A DNA stretch of 64,000 bases, from positions 62,001 through 126,000 of the forward strand of contig LVLI01000314.1 in the NCBI GenBank assembly GCA_001687465.1, in the 5' to 3' direction. Below the pieces are notes generated by a model that had not been told where the DNA came from, did no database searches, and worked only from the letters and a program-made list of their open reading frames with translations. The position numbers were made by a program, and so were the translations under genes. The stretch is from Halocafeteria seosinensis (taxonomy: Eukaryota; Sar; Bigyra; Bicosoecida). Below, piece after piece: positions 20,201 through 31,101 of the stretch (its first letter is position 1; each line of letters starts with the position of its first letter).

Positions 20201-23200
20201 CTCAGGGATGGGATCTGAGAACACTGCAATATTACGAATGGTCGGGTAGGACCGCGTTCACGAAGCGGGAATGGTTGCTTTCAGAGGAAGAGCAGTACCA
20301 ACTCTTGCGTGAAAAATTGCCTGAATCTGTGCTGGGAGAAGAGCTTCGCAATGCACCCTCTGGGCTCGCGGATCGAAGCCACGACACCGATCCGCATATG
20401 GAGGAGGATATCAATTTTCGCGATTTCGAAGATATGGCCTGCTCTGTATACGGTATCAACAAGCAACAATTACGTCACGATGTGAATGTTAATTCCCTAA
20501 GACCAGCTTCCAGTGGTGAGTACGAGAACACGGACTCAAGTTATAGGACTGCTCAGATGTCGGAGTCAAAGGGAGAACGTTCAGCAAAACGTTTCAACAG
20601 TTTCATCCATGATGCCGTGCCCGCTTCGGAGTCAAATGCTGGTGGTCGTGAATCGGTGGACGCGGAGTTCGACGAAATGGCAAAACAGGCTTCCCATGAC
20701 TCCACTGAATCGGTCCAAATAACAGAGCATGATATTCGTGAAGTGTATGGAAAGAAAATAGACGAGGAGCTAGATAACCCGCATGAGTTGGACGTGGAAA
20801 GTGCGGTTTCTCAGTTAGAGAAGCTTGCGAACCAAGATACTTTGCAAAGTGATTTGGCCCAAGAATCGACCCGACATAGTACCGGTGATCTTTTTGATAT
20901 GAGCCAACATAAGGATACAGTTCATGCTGATTTTGTTATAAACGAGAGTGGGAAGGTCGTAGAACGTCAAAGAAGAGTAAACGCGGATGACAACCGCACA
21001 ATGGTGGGTCGCGAATCCTCTGCTTTTGAATCCGACGTCGAGGACATAGAGGAAATAGGGTCTGGCTTTTCGATGGCAAGTCCTTCCGAGTCTAGATCCC
21101 CTTACTCTAGGGGATTTAATATGGATGCTGAAGCGAGGGAGCTGGATCGAGATATGCTTATGACAAACAATTTCTTTAGGCAATACCAGGAAGCTCGGGA
21201 TGCCGAAAAGAAAGGGGACCCCATGCCGATGGAAGAGCTGCTGGAGAAATACGCAAAGAAGATGGATATTTCGTTATCTTCAGATGATGAGCAATCTCAA
21301 TTTTCCAGCCCCGACACCAGCAATCTTAGCCAACGCGACAGAACTGTACTAGAGGCGCTCAAGTTTGAATATGCTAACCGAAACCTTACCCCACAGGAGC
21401 AGCAGGAAGCTGAGAACCATTTGAGACAACAGCTGGGAAAACTTGAATCCCATAGTCGCCAAAAGCTGCAGCACGGCTTGAATATAGATGTCGATCTTTC
21501 TGATATAGATAAGGCTTTTAAGGAAGAGGAACAACTAGACGGAGATCCAGTGAACTCCCTGATATCAGTTTCCGACTCGGGCTTAGGTAATGCAACTTCA
21601 GTCGAGACGCCGCTACTTGCTAGCATGAATGAAGAAGCTTTTGAGGAAGCAGCTTCGAAGGAGAAGAGAAGCGTTATATCAGAAAGTGTGCAAGACGAGA
21701 AAGTGCCAGATGAGCGTCGAGGCCGCAGTAAAAAGAGGCGGTCTTTTGCGCTCAAGACCCCGCAAAATGGTTCAAGAAGCAGCGAAATAGAGGAGCAGGC
21801 ACCTGATAAGATAGGCCATCAGTACAGTAAGGAGGATGCGAAAGCATCGCAGAAAGATCCTTCGCCCAAAATCTCACGTAAGCGTCGACGCCAAAGAAGT
21901 GGTGACAGCGCCTCCAACACCGGTACAGACGAGTCGTTCCTGGAAGAAATGCATGAAAACGCGTGGAGCAAGCAATTGGACCAAATTGGGGATGATGACC
22001 CTGAATGGCGGTCATTATCGAGTGAAGAGAAAGAAAGACAGCTAAAACATGCACTTGCCGATGTTATGGGGTCGATGAATCTTGAGCTAAGTCAGCATGG
22101 TATCGATTCGTCGCATTTTATGCGACTCCTTGATGAAGCATACTTCGGGGGTTTCGATTCTGGTCCCTCAAGCACTGCTCAAGGAAACGACGTAGTGTCT
22201 AAGTTGCGTGCAGCACTGAAACGTAGCATAGAATCAAGAGTGCCGAACGACTCGGAGTACCCCGAGACTACTAAGTTTCTTAGACCAATGGCCCTTCGTG
22301 GTGAGGCCGAAAATGCCGCCAGGATTTTGAAGAAAGGTACAGCTGTTGAAGGGGAGTTAAATACACCAACTGGAGGACTTCTCTTTCAACTTCTGCGCAA
22401 AACCGGGTATGGCCATTCCGAAGAAATGAAGAATCGCATACGGGAAATTCAAGAAGACAAAGCAAACCAAACCGGTTTGTCTGGTTCATCTCACTTGACA
22501 CAAATGAATTTGTCGCAGTTGGATTCTCTCCTGGGGTTACCTTCTCACGAGGAAATTAAGGATCTTCAACAGACTCGTGACGAACAGGACAGCGGTGAAA
22601 ATGATCACCTCATAGATCTCGCCGAATATTCGGAGGAGCAATTGTCCGATCTGATTCGCTCTAGGGCTGATAGGGTTCGGCGTATGATAGGCAGCCCTGA
22701 TGGCTCCGGCAACGCACAATACGATGAACGAGGCTTCATAGAAGGACCCAATGGTATCAAAACTTCTCCAGAAGAAATGGACGCTTTCAAACGATTACTA
22801 ATGGGATACAAGATATCCTCGGATGGAGTGCTTGAGAGCGATAACGAAAGTCCCGAATGGGAACATCTATTACAACGACTTACTACCGACCTTGGAGTGA
22901 CACAAGAAGACCAACCAGACTATGGCGAGAATGTTGATAAAGACATCGCCGACATCGAATCGCAACTGGGTGAAGAGTCATCTCAAAACGTAAATAAATC
23001 CTTAGGTGGAAACTATCAGCAGCGCAGCCGATCCAACAGGGGGAGAAGGAGCGATATTAAGCTGGAGAGGGCGACAGATCAGTTGGAAGACTTAGATTCT
23101 TCTGTCGCTAACTTAGAGAATTTGGTGCAAAACCAAGAAGGATCCAATCAATCTAACGAACAAATGGAACCCGAAGATAACTCACAGGATCACTTGTGGG

Positions 23201-23493
23201 ACGATCTCTTGGGTGATGATGAAATACGCAGCATGGTCAGTAGATTGCAATCCTCTGGAACCCCACAATCTGTCGTGGAGGATACCATAAAGGAAGGTTA
23301 TGCGGAGTATTCGCAAACTCCGGGGAACAATTTCCACGGATCAAGGGGAGGTGCTAGACAAAAAGCCGCACAAAAGTGGGAGCAAATGTCTGACTCTGAT
23401 GAACGTGAAAAAGATGAGGCACGGCATCGCAAACCTCCTGGTAAGGTCAATCGCTTACGGTACCGCCAAGAGTCCAGTGATAGGAAAGACTAA
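17214..23493 (+). CDS. giant organelle-type RAP-domain protein with acidic C-terminal half
   Basis: Two exons, 17214-17804 and 17875-23493 (70-base intron, phase 0), encode 2,069 residues. The Arg-rich, acid-free N-terminus (MLRTRRLLTVPRGGG) looks like a mitochondrial or plastid transit peptide. Residues about 200-880 are helical and contain OPR/FASTK-like repeats of the type QGLSNLIWAYA and ANTAFGIA. The RAP domain lies at about 919-1005: LTPLHLSLDFAWPNQRVALEINGPSHFLPG, then LKERLLAAQGWDLRTLQYYEW. In RAP proteins this fold ends RNA-binding repeat arrays and acts in organelle RNA processing, stability or translation. RAP is normally close to the C-terminus; here about 1,060 residues follow that are acidic, Ser/Glu/Asp-rich and mostly disordered with short coiled coils. 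No stop or intron signal separates the halves, so a single protein is the simplest reading. Confidence 0.85.
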
Positions 23494-23710
23494 AAGAAAC
23501 AGGTACAGCTCTGCGAATGACGACACTGGCATAAGAACTTGAAGAGGAGCTGTTGTCTGTGTGCTGCAAAAACATGGGAATTCTTGTTCTATCAACACGG
23601 GAAATTCAGCAGGTTATTGACACTTAGAAATTAACAAACAATATCCATGCGTACAGTATTCCATCAGCAACCATGTTTAGGTGCGTGTTTGCCTGATAAT
23701 AGAAGACCAT

Positions 23711-24904
23711 TCACCCTCCTTGAATTTCCTCGAGGTTCCTGTACAATGCATCTAATGCAGGGGTTTCGTTGTTCTCCGGGGCAGTATCGCCTGATATAGT
23801 ATGAGTGCCGACTCTATCGTCACCGTCACCAACAAGAGAAATCCCCCATTCGTTTTTGGAGTCTTCAACACTTGCTTCCTCTTCCTTTGGACCCTTTGTC
23901 TTGTCTATAAGAAACCATTCATGGCTCGGATGTGTCTGCCTCTGAATACAATTAGAATCAGAGCACGCCAGGTTAGGTTTCAAAGTCATACAGGGCATAA
24001 AATTTTTCAACGAGTTATAGCTCTGGTAGAAAGCGATATCCCCAAAGCCTAACAAGAATTTCAAAGAGTTGTGAACGAGAAGGCCAGCAATAATCCCCAT
24101 GGTAGTAGAGAGGGACGCCGCACAAACTCCTTCCTTGACAATAGACCCTTCATCCATCCCAGATGCCAACGCGAATGGTGGAGAACACTCGTAGCATGCC
24201 GTTCTTCCAGGAACCATGAACTGTATATGGCCATGCATAGCGTCCTCACTCACGCCACTCTCCATCCAAGGCATATCTATCCTGTTACATACACGATTGA
24301 CGGTGACTCTGGCTCCATAGTTATCCACACAACTTAAGAGCAAATCAACATTCCCACTTTCCCCCTCTCCATTGCCACCTACTGTTCCTGCTGACGTCAA
24401 GACGTCAATGAATGCTTGAAATTGATCTGTCTTGGTGATATCGCAATAATGACCTTCAAACTTGGTGTGGGGATTAATGGCCGATAGTGTCTGAATCGCC
24501 GCGTCTGTCTTTTTCATGCCTTGCTGACTGGGCGTATAAAACAGTCTGTTCATATTGGCGAGTTCAACCGTATCACAATCGTAAAGCACCAATTTGCCAA
24601 TACCAGATCGTGTCAGCATTTCCGCCGCTACACTTCCTACGCCTCCAATCCCAACGATCACCACCGTCATCTGGGTGATTCTCTCGATATCCGGCACCAC
24701 CCTCATTTTGCGAAGTGCCTCCAGACGGCTGTAAGGGTTGGAATCCTCGATTGCATCGTTCCATCGCCTTGTATAGCCATGAGTATGCTCCTCGGGCTCT
24801 GCATTGGCTTTGTGAAGCTGGAGACGCAGTCGTTCCAACTCCTGCTCCTTCTCCCGGATCTGTCTCTCCAGAGCCTTTGTTTCCTCCATTGTACCTGAGA
24901 GCAT
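23711..24904 (-). CDS. UBA5: UBA5, E1 activating enzyme for UFM1
   Basis: A single exon of 397 residues from ATG 24904; ATG 24889 is an alternative, and the frame is open further upstream without an ATG. UBA5 adenylates UFM1 and passes it to UFC1, mainly for ribosome and ER quality control. The ThiF-type fold shows the ATP loop VVIVGIGGVGSVAAEMLTRSG and LYDCDTVELANMNRLF. The catalytic Cys is in KEGVCAASLSTTMG. Zinc-binding pairs are ACYEC and CSDSNC. The C-terminal regulatory region is also present: the UFM1-interacting/LIR-like motif EWGISLV and a final helix (ALDALYRNLEEI) in the position of the UFC1-binding sequence. An N-terminal coiled-coil stretch precedes NPYSRLEALRKM, as in human UBA5 (404 residues). 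Divergent from the stomatin-like gene across 260 bases. Confidence 0.95.
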   Translation of the reverse strand: MLSGTMEETKALERQIREKEQELERLRLQLHKANAEPEEHTHGYTRRWNDAIEDSNPYSRLEALRKMRVVPDIERITQMTVVIVGIGGVGSVAAEMLTRSGIGKLVLYDCDTVELANMNRLFYTPSQQGMKKTDAAIQTLSAINPHTKFEGHYCDITKTDQFQAFIDVLTSAGTVGGNGEGESGNVDLLLSCVDNYGARVTVNRVCNRIDMPWMESGVSEDAMHGHIQFMVPGRTACYECSPPFALASGMDEGSIVKEGVCAASLSTTMGIIAGLLVHNSLKFLLGFGDIAFYQSYNSLKNFMPCMTLKPNLACSDSNCIQRQTHPSHEWFLIDKTKGPKEEEASVEDSKNEWGISLVGDGDDRVGTHTISGDTAPENNETPALDALYRNLEEIQGG

Positions 24905-25163
24905 ACGCTTACGCAGTGCCACTTCCTCCACCTCACGTGTATCAACACTAGTCAAAGAACAGCTTGGTGGATCCTCGGAAGTTGAAGTTGAAAAGTCGAC
25001 GAAATGATTGCATGTTTCGTCGCACCATTTTGGACATTGGGCCACCAACACTCAAGCTTGAATGGCGGATTGGCTGCCATTTTTTTGTCGTTTTTTCGAC
25101 GACTTTCTGCACCTCTTCCACAGGCAGTATACCTCAGATTGTCAACATTCTTCTTAATACAAT

Positions 25164-26661
25164 ATGTCTACCGGAACGACTGTGGGATTAGGTACGTCTG
25201 AGAAGAGTATAAAGCCTCCCAAACCCCGACGTTTTTCTGGCGTATCTTGGCCTTTGGGAGCTCATTTACCACCTCTTCTCTACTATATTTTACTCTCATT
25301 CACTCTAACCCTTTTTCCTCTATTGTCAACCCTTATACAGCTCTTGGAGTCCCTTTGGGGCTCATACTGGTGGTATACCTCTTCTTGAAAAAAGTCCTCT
25401 ACATTGTTCATCAAGCGGAAGTAAGTGGTCCTTATACGATGACCATAGGTGGATAATATGTCCATTTTCGGTATTGTTTACTGGTAGAACATGTGCTTCT
25501 GTCTGTTGTGATCACTCGTGCAGGGGATCGTAATTGAGCGATTTGGACGTTTTAACCGGGTGCTGGAACCGGGAATCAACATTGTGTGGCCTTTTATCGA
25601 GGAGCCTAAGGAGTTTTCCTGGAGAAAGACGTACGTAGCTCTGTGCTCGAATGTATTCCGGTATCTGAGTTGAGGAGGTGTACGCGTGCGTTTGTTTTGT
25701 TTGAACGTCCAGATATGTAGATATCAACCGGGAGGTTCGAGATGAAAACATAACCTGCACCCGTATTGACCTGAGGGAATCCGTTTTCAACTTCTTCCCG
25801 CAAAGCGTCTACACGAAGGATACTGTACCTCTAACGGTCAACTGTGTCATGTACTATAGTATCCTGGATGTGCGGAAAGCTATATATGAGGTAGATGATC
25901 TCACCAGTGCCGTCAGTAACACAGCACAGACACAGCTTAAGGATGTATTTGGTAGCATGACGTTTTCTGAAGGATTGGGTTCACAAGACGCTATCAACAG
26001 CTACATGAAGCGCAACTTTAGCGCAACATTTGAAGGATGGGGTGTGAAAGTATGGCGTATAGAATTGCAGGATATGAAGCCTTCCGAACAAACTGCAAAC
26101 GCCATGAAAAAGCAAATGGTGGCGGAACGAGAACGTCGAGCTGATTTTATAGAAGCTGAGGGAAACAAAGCAGCTCAGCGACTTAGATCTGAGGGTGACA
26201 AAATCAAAAAAATTAACATGGGTGTTGCAGAACAGGAGGCAACGCGCAAGCGTTCGGAAGGTTCCGCTCAGTCACAGGTTGAGATTGCTCGCGCCGAAAA
26301 GGCTTCATTAGATGCAGTGGCTGACGCCATCGCTGCTGACAACTGCAGCCAAACGGAATACATGATTGCAAAGAGATACAATGAGCTCTTCAAGCAAATG
26401 ATGATGAATCCGCGAACAGCTAACAAGGTATGTGTTTCATTTTGGCATTACTGTGCTCTATTGGCTTCGATGCATACCATTGTTTTGTTCCAATTCTGGA
26501 TCCAGACTATATATCTTCCTTACGAGATTAAACATCTCACGGGGATGGTAGCTAACCTTCCAAATGTGTACGGAAAAAACTCCACGAAGGTTGCTCAAAG
26601 TATTCGATCTGGTAATAGCGGTAGGGCTGGCGGCAGGGATCAGTTTGCTGAATTAGAATAG
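25164..26661 (+). CDS. stomatin-like SPFH (band 7) membrane protein
   Basis: Five exons, 25164-25191, 25341-25420, 25524-25630, 25713-26427 and 26506-26661, in phase for 361 residues. The N-terminus is a membrane hairpin or span (LALGVPLGLILVVYLFL). The SPFH domain follows: GIVIERFGRFNRVLEPGINIVWPF, then TRIDLRESVFNFFPQSVYTKDTVPL and EGWGVKVWRIELQDMKPSE. A coiled-coil Ala/Glu/Arg oligomerisation region (AERERRADFIEAEGNKAAQRL) follows. Stomatins form ring-like scaffolds in cholesterol-rich or mitochondrial membranes and modulate channels or proteases. The exact subfamily is unclear. The last intron, 26428-26505, is 78 bases, a multiple of three with no in-frame stop, so its retention would add 26 mostly hydrophobic residues. 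Confidence 0.85.
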
Positions 26662-27055
26662 TGAAAATCCCGGATATAGCCGACTTTTGTTTTCTTCTTC
26701 GTAAAAGTAGCCGGGCTGCGGATCCTTCATTTTCAAATATAGCCGAATTAACCTTCACAAAAGGGTTTAAGCGACATTTGTCGTTCTAACCAGTATATAT
26801 ACTTGCATACATAGGTTTGACACCATATCAGACCTTTATATGAGCCATTTTATCATCGCCTATCATTTCCACTGCAACATTACCAACATGAATACTCGAT
26901 GCACACGCCGCAACCAACTTGCCTCGGCTGCCACCCGCGCACAAGAATTAGAATAAGTATTTCGATAGCACTACCGGTAGAATATACATACCCATTAACA
27001 TTCACAAGTGTCAAAAAAGAATGCGGTTCGTTGGTTGCTAGTTCTATTAGTTGTA
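26662..27055. other. convergent intergenic region
   Basis: About 390 bases between the stops of the stomatin-like gene and UTP25. It is AT-richer than the genes and should hold both polyadenylation regions. A 22-codon frame at 26889-26957 ends Gln-Glu-Leu-Glu, like the end of the stomatin-like protein, but the similarity is too short to call a duplicate. No RNA gene seen. Confidence 0.5.
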
Positions 27056-30000
27056 TCACGTAAACAAAAAGGTAGACTTGGACTCTGGGTTTACCATCTT
27101 CTGAGCTCGCTCTGTTCCAACTACCCGCTCTACCGCTGGCTTCTCGAAACGCGAAAAAAGAGTTATAGAAGAAGTAGGTATCGACTGGGAGGTTGCCTCC
27201 TCTACGAGATTTAGTAGTTCAGAATAAAAATGGGGAATCGTTGGAACAGAGTAAAAGACGATATGGCGTACTCCTCGAATTCTCAGTCGGCGATAGAAAT
27301 GAAACCGCTCAGTTGTTAAAATAGTCGCTAAACGACCTTGATAGAACATTGTTCGCGCTCTAGATACATCATCATCGGGAGAGTATTCGGAAACAGGGGC
27401 AATGTCCACGTCCTCCTTATTCAAAAAGTTGCGGACTTGGACGAAGTCAAAATAGCTCGGAACGTATATCAAAGTGTATGGCTGGGTTTCACAAAGACAG
27501 GCAAGTAAGTCTTAAGCACCGTGATACAAATACAGATCACATACTTGAATATCAGTATCAGACGTTGCAGCAGCTCGTAACTGAGGATACAGGACTCGAC
27601 AAAAATAGTCAAAACGGTTCTCATCGACATCTTGTAACGAGTTGCCTCCAATCCTGTAGAAAACCTGCTTCACTGTCGGTATAATGTGTGTGATGCTTCC
27701 CTGGTATCTGGCTTTGGTAACAGCGCATCCACGGATATTGTGGCACTGTTTTCTTAAGAGAGAGTGCATCTCCGGCTGAAAACGATCTGACAAGAGGATA
27801 GTTTGCCTAAAGTGCTTGGCAAAGCCGTCAAGAAATATCTCCCGAACACGGCTGAAGTCAGCTCCGTGCATATCCTTCGGCATCTTATTTAATCCCGTGA
27901 AGACCTGTCTTGACAACACAATCAGTAAGATACTTACGTCTTGTCCCAAATCAAAATGATGTCTTACCTCCTTAAGATGGTCCCAGTTTTGCATATATAT
28001 TACATCCGCTTGCATAACTACCGCTATCTCGATACATGACAAAAAGTCGGTGTCTCGTACTTCCTCCATTTCAGAACCTGAAGCGGAATCACCAATAGGA
28101 ACGCTGTGACGACAGCGTGCGATCAACATCATGGTTATAGTGCTTACCTATATTAATTCGTAAGCCTAAAGGGGATGCAACCACGATATCGGCATGATAA
28201 AACTCTGAATACAATCGAACTGATTTTCGAGCAACGGAGATACCAATGCGAAAAGCATCTGCAGATGACACCATTTGAGGATGCAGTTGATGAAATACAA
28301 CAGGCAGATGGGTTAACGGCATACCATCAATATTCCCTTCAAACGTCTTTTCAAAGTCCAGAGGACGCTTCAGCTTAGCACCAGGAGGCTTTTTGTTTTT
28401 CTTATTGACTTTCGACTGTTTCATCTTTTGGATCTCTTGGACTATGCCGCTTCCGTGCACTGAATCTAGATCGTCTTCGTCCCTTTCTCCGTCATCAGTC
28501 CAGTCACTCACACCGTGTTCATTCTTCTCATGTGCGATGTCACCTTCTTCAGCATCGGGATCTGAGAACTCCTGGAAGAATCTTGCCTTATGTTGCCACT
28601 GTAGAAAAATATGTTCCCGTGAGCTAGCATTGTCATGGAACAAGCGATGCTTGTGGAGAGCCATTGCTTACCTCTCTGTCTGGCATCAAACGCATCATCA
28701 TCCTAATAAACTGAAATGCGCAATGTCGGAAGGGGGCTAACACAAGCACTCGTGGCCTGGTAAACCCTTGATCCCTGTAGGAAGGAATTTCGCTATTATC
28801 TTCCTCAGCACCCTCGTTACTCGACGTGCTACCATAGTTGGACTTGCCCCTGCTTCCGCTATCTTTGGACACAGCATTAGCCACACGCTGTTCCATACGG
28901 TTAGATCGCCGCTGGGCTATAGCAGTGCGAATTTTCGAAGTATGCTTCAGTTCGAGTTCTCGAGCCTTCGATATGTGGTTTGTCACGTGTAGAACAATAA
29001 TCGAACGCAACTGGGTTTCAATGTTTACGTTTCTAGTAAACCAGAAGACATCGCGATAGGATATGAGAATCTCAAAGAGCATCCTTTGAGTCGGCGACAT
29101 AAAAGCAGACGTAACAGTAGTTAACCGAGGGATATCAACGGAGTCTGACGCTCCCTCAGTATTTTCCGCCAGCCTCTTGCGTCTTCTTCGGATGTCGCTT
29201 AGCCCAGTCTGATGCAGTTGTAGCTTTGGGTCAGAATAATCACTAAATTCACTTGCATCGGCGCCGGCGCGATGCAGGCACCTAATCAAATCGCTATGGA
29301 AAACTGCCCATTCTTCTGCAATTTTCCGTTTCACATTGTACTGTTCGAACAAGTCTACTGCGGAGATACCACAACAGTTCCTTATCTGATCTTTGGTACG
29401 CTTTTTTGTGCGCATACTAGTCCTGCCGGTTTCAAATACTGGAGAGTTTCGGTCCCATATCTTACTAAATAAGGAAGTATCCTTTGTTCCATATACAAGA
29501 GGCTGAGTGACACCCCATCGTTCCCAACCAAGTGATTTCGCAGTGAAGGGTATCTCTGCCAATGATAGCGAAAGACGTGTCTTTTCTAGCTCATCTGCGG
29601 CATTCTGGTCAAGTGTGGTGCGCTGGTAGTGTTGCAGGTATACGTCTTCTGTGGGGTCTGCTTGGTGCCTAGCGGTCTTAAGCGCGCTCAACTGTGTACT
29701 GTCTGCTTCCTCTTCTTGTGCAAGCTCATGGTCAATCTCTTCTGTCTCCTCTTGCACTTCCTCCTCTGCACCGTCTTGGTCTTCCTGTTCCTCTTCGTCA
29801 TCATCCTGAGAACCTACAGAGCCCTCGTCCTCTTCTTGATCACCTTCCTCCTCAGACGAGGAAGTCGGTGCCGTGCTACCCTGACCATCGACAGCGCTAT
29901 GCTCTGCCTCTTGCTCATCATTTTCTTCCTCCTCTTCTTCGTCTTCCTCCTCCTCCTCTTCCTGCCCATATTGTTCACGTTTACGTTTCTCAATCAACTC

Positions 30001-30246
30001 CCGGTATTGTGAAGGCTGAGGGAGCATCGATAACAACGACTGATAGTAGTCGGGCTCCTGCTCCTTGTTCACATAAAGCTCCTCCTCATCATCATCGCTG
30101 CTGGAATCGTCCCCTCGACTGGTATCCTTGAGAGCGTCCTTAAAGGTGTGTACTACCTTGGTATCGCTCTTCTTACGAGCTCCTCCACGGCCTCGACCGC
30201 GGCCTCCTCCTCGTCCTCGACCTCCTCCACGTTGTCCGCGACCCAT
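27056..30246 (-). CDS. UTP25: UTP25/DIEXF, small-subunit processome protein
   Basis: Six exons, 30246-28672, 28598-28325, 28258-28148, 28077-27968, 27904-27545 and 27481-27056, in phase for 951 residues. UTP25 is a nucleolar DEAD-like protein lacking helicase catalysis that is needed for early pre-18S rRNA processing. Family blocks are [43 protein letters not shown] with [40 protein letters not shown], and the end block [32 protein letters not shown]. The DExD-like box is degenerate (VMQAD), as in other members. The N-terminus is unusual: about 25 residues of almost pure Arg-Gly (RGG-type), then long Glu/Asp tracts and Ser-acidic patches. Divergent from the dynein gene across 855 bases. Confidence 0.93.
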
Positions 30247-31101
30247 TTAACAGGAATCTTCACTTTGAACCTTGTACAACGGATTTTGGAGACTGACAAT
30301 AATACCGCATATGATGCAATCTATGCGTAATAACCTCAGCAGAGTGTCAGTGACCCTGCAAACTTCAACGTTTGAGTCAACCAAACAGTCCTTGTTGCTT
30401 CGCAATAGTTGTAGGGAAGCGGTGAACGTGGGTATGCATAGTCATGCTCTTCTATTTGCACTGCTTCTTTTGGGGCTGACAATCTCAACACGGCGATAGG
30501 CAACTATAGTTTGTGTTGGGCTCTGCAGAATCTGAATCCTCCGCAAATTCCAAAGAGACTTTTGGAGCTATAATAGTGTGGGTGTTAAAGAGCCTTTCCA
30601 TCAAGGCCTTATGGGATATGGTGGCCAAAAGCAGCCCCAATTCACCAAAGAATGTGCTATCATGTGGTGATGCGTTGTGGCCACCAGTTCGGTAGCATGA
30701 AGTGTGGAGACACACCTTTCAGGATGTGGATTGTACGTGTGCAGTTACATTATCGAATTGACATTCATGTTGCTTTTAGCTTCTGGTCATCTTTCAGAAA
30801 CGTCTACGCTTGCCGTTGCTTCTCCTCATGATTGGAACCAGTCGCAACGGTCGCATGCGATCCATGGGAGAGTCAACGCGCTTACAACATGCTTTGTAAA
30901 GCTGATTCGGTTCTTAATTATTCACATGAGCACCGGCATGCACTATTGCGTGACGCAGTGTGGCTTGGCGTGCAAATACTGTGCCCGCTATGTGTATGTG
31001 GCATTTGATCTGAGGCATAGATTGTTTAAAAGTACCAGCCATTCAGGTGCCTTCAACGGCTTCTTTGTAGCAATTCCACTGCTACTTTCACGGGGTTCAT
31101 A
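30247..31101. other. divergent intergenic region between UTP25 and the dynein gene
   Basis: Holds both promoters. An open frame of 132 codons (30704-31102, plus) ends in a TAA overlapping the dynein ATG (ATAATG). It has no recognisable domain and no splice support, so I treat it as chance, although it could overlap a leader. Confidence 0.5.

Noticed and set aside
20350-20600. Splitting the RAP protein into two genes
   Set aside because: No stop, promoter-like break or intron border in frame; one continuous 5.6-kb exon is the simpler reading, though kept as a test in the findings.
26889-26957. Short frame ending like the stomatin-like protein, suggesting a tail duplication
   Set aside because: The match covers only a few codons and is not supported at DNA level.
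29900-30010. Glu-coding low-complexity tract as a simple-sequence insertion of foreign origin
   Set aside because: Acidic tracts are usual in UTP25 and other nucleolar proteins, and the frame is kept.
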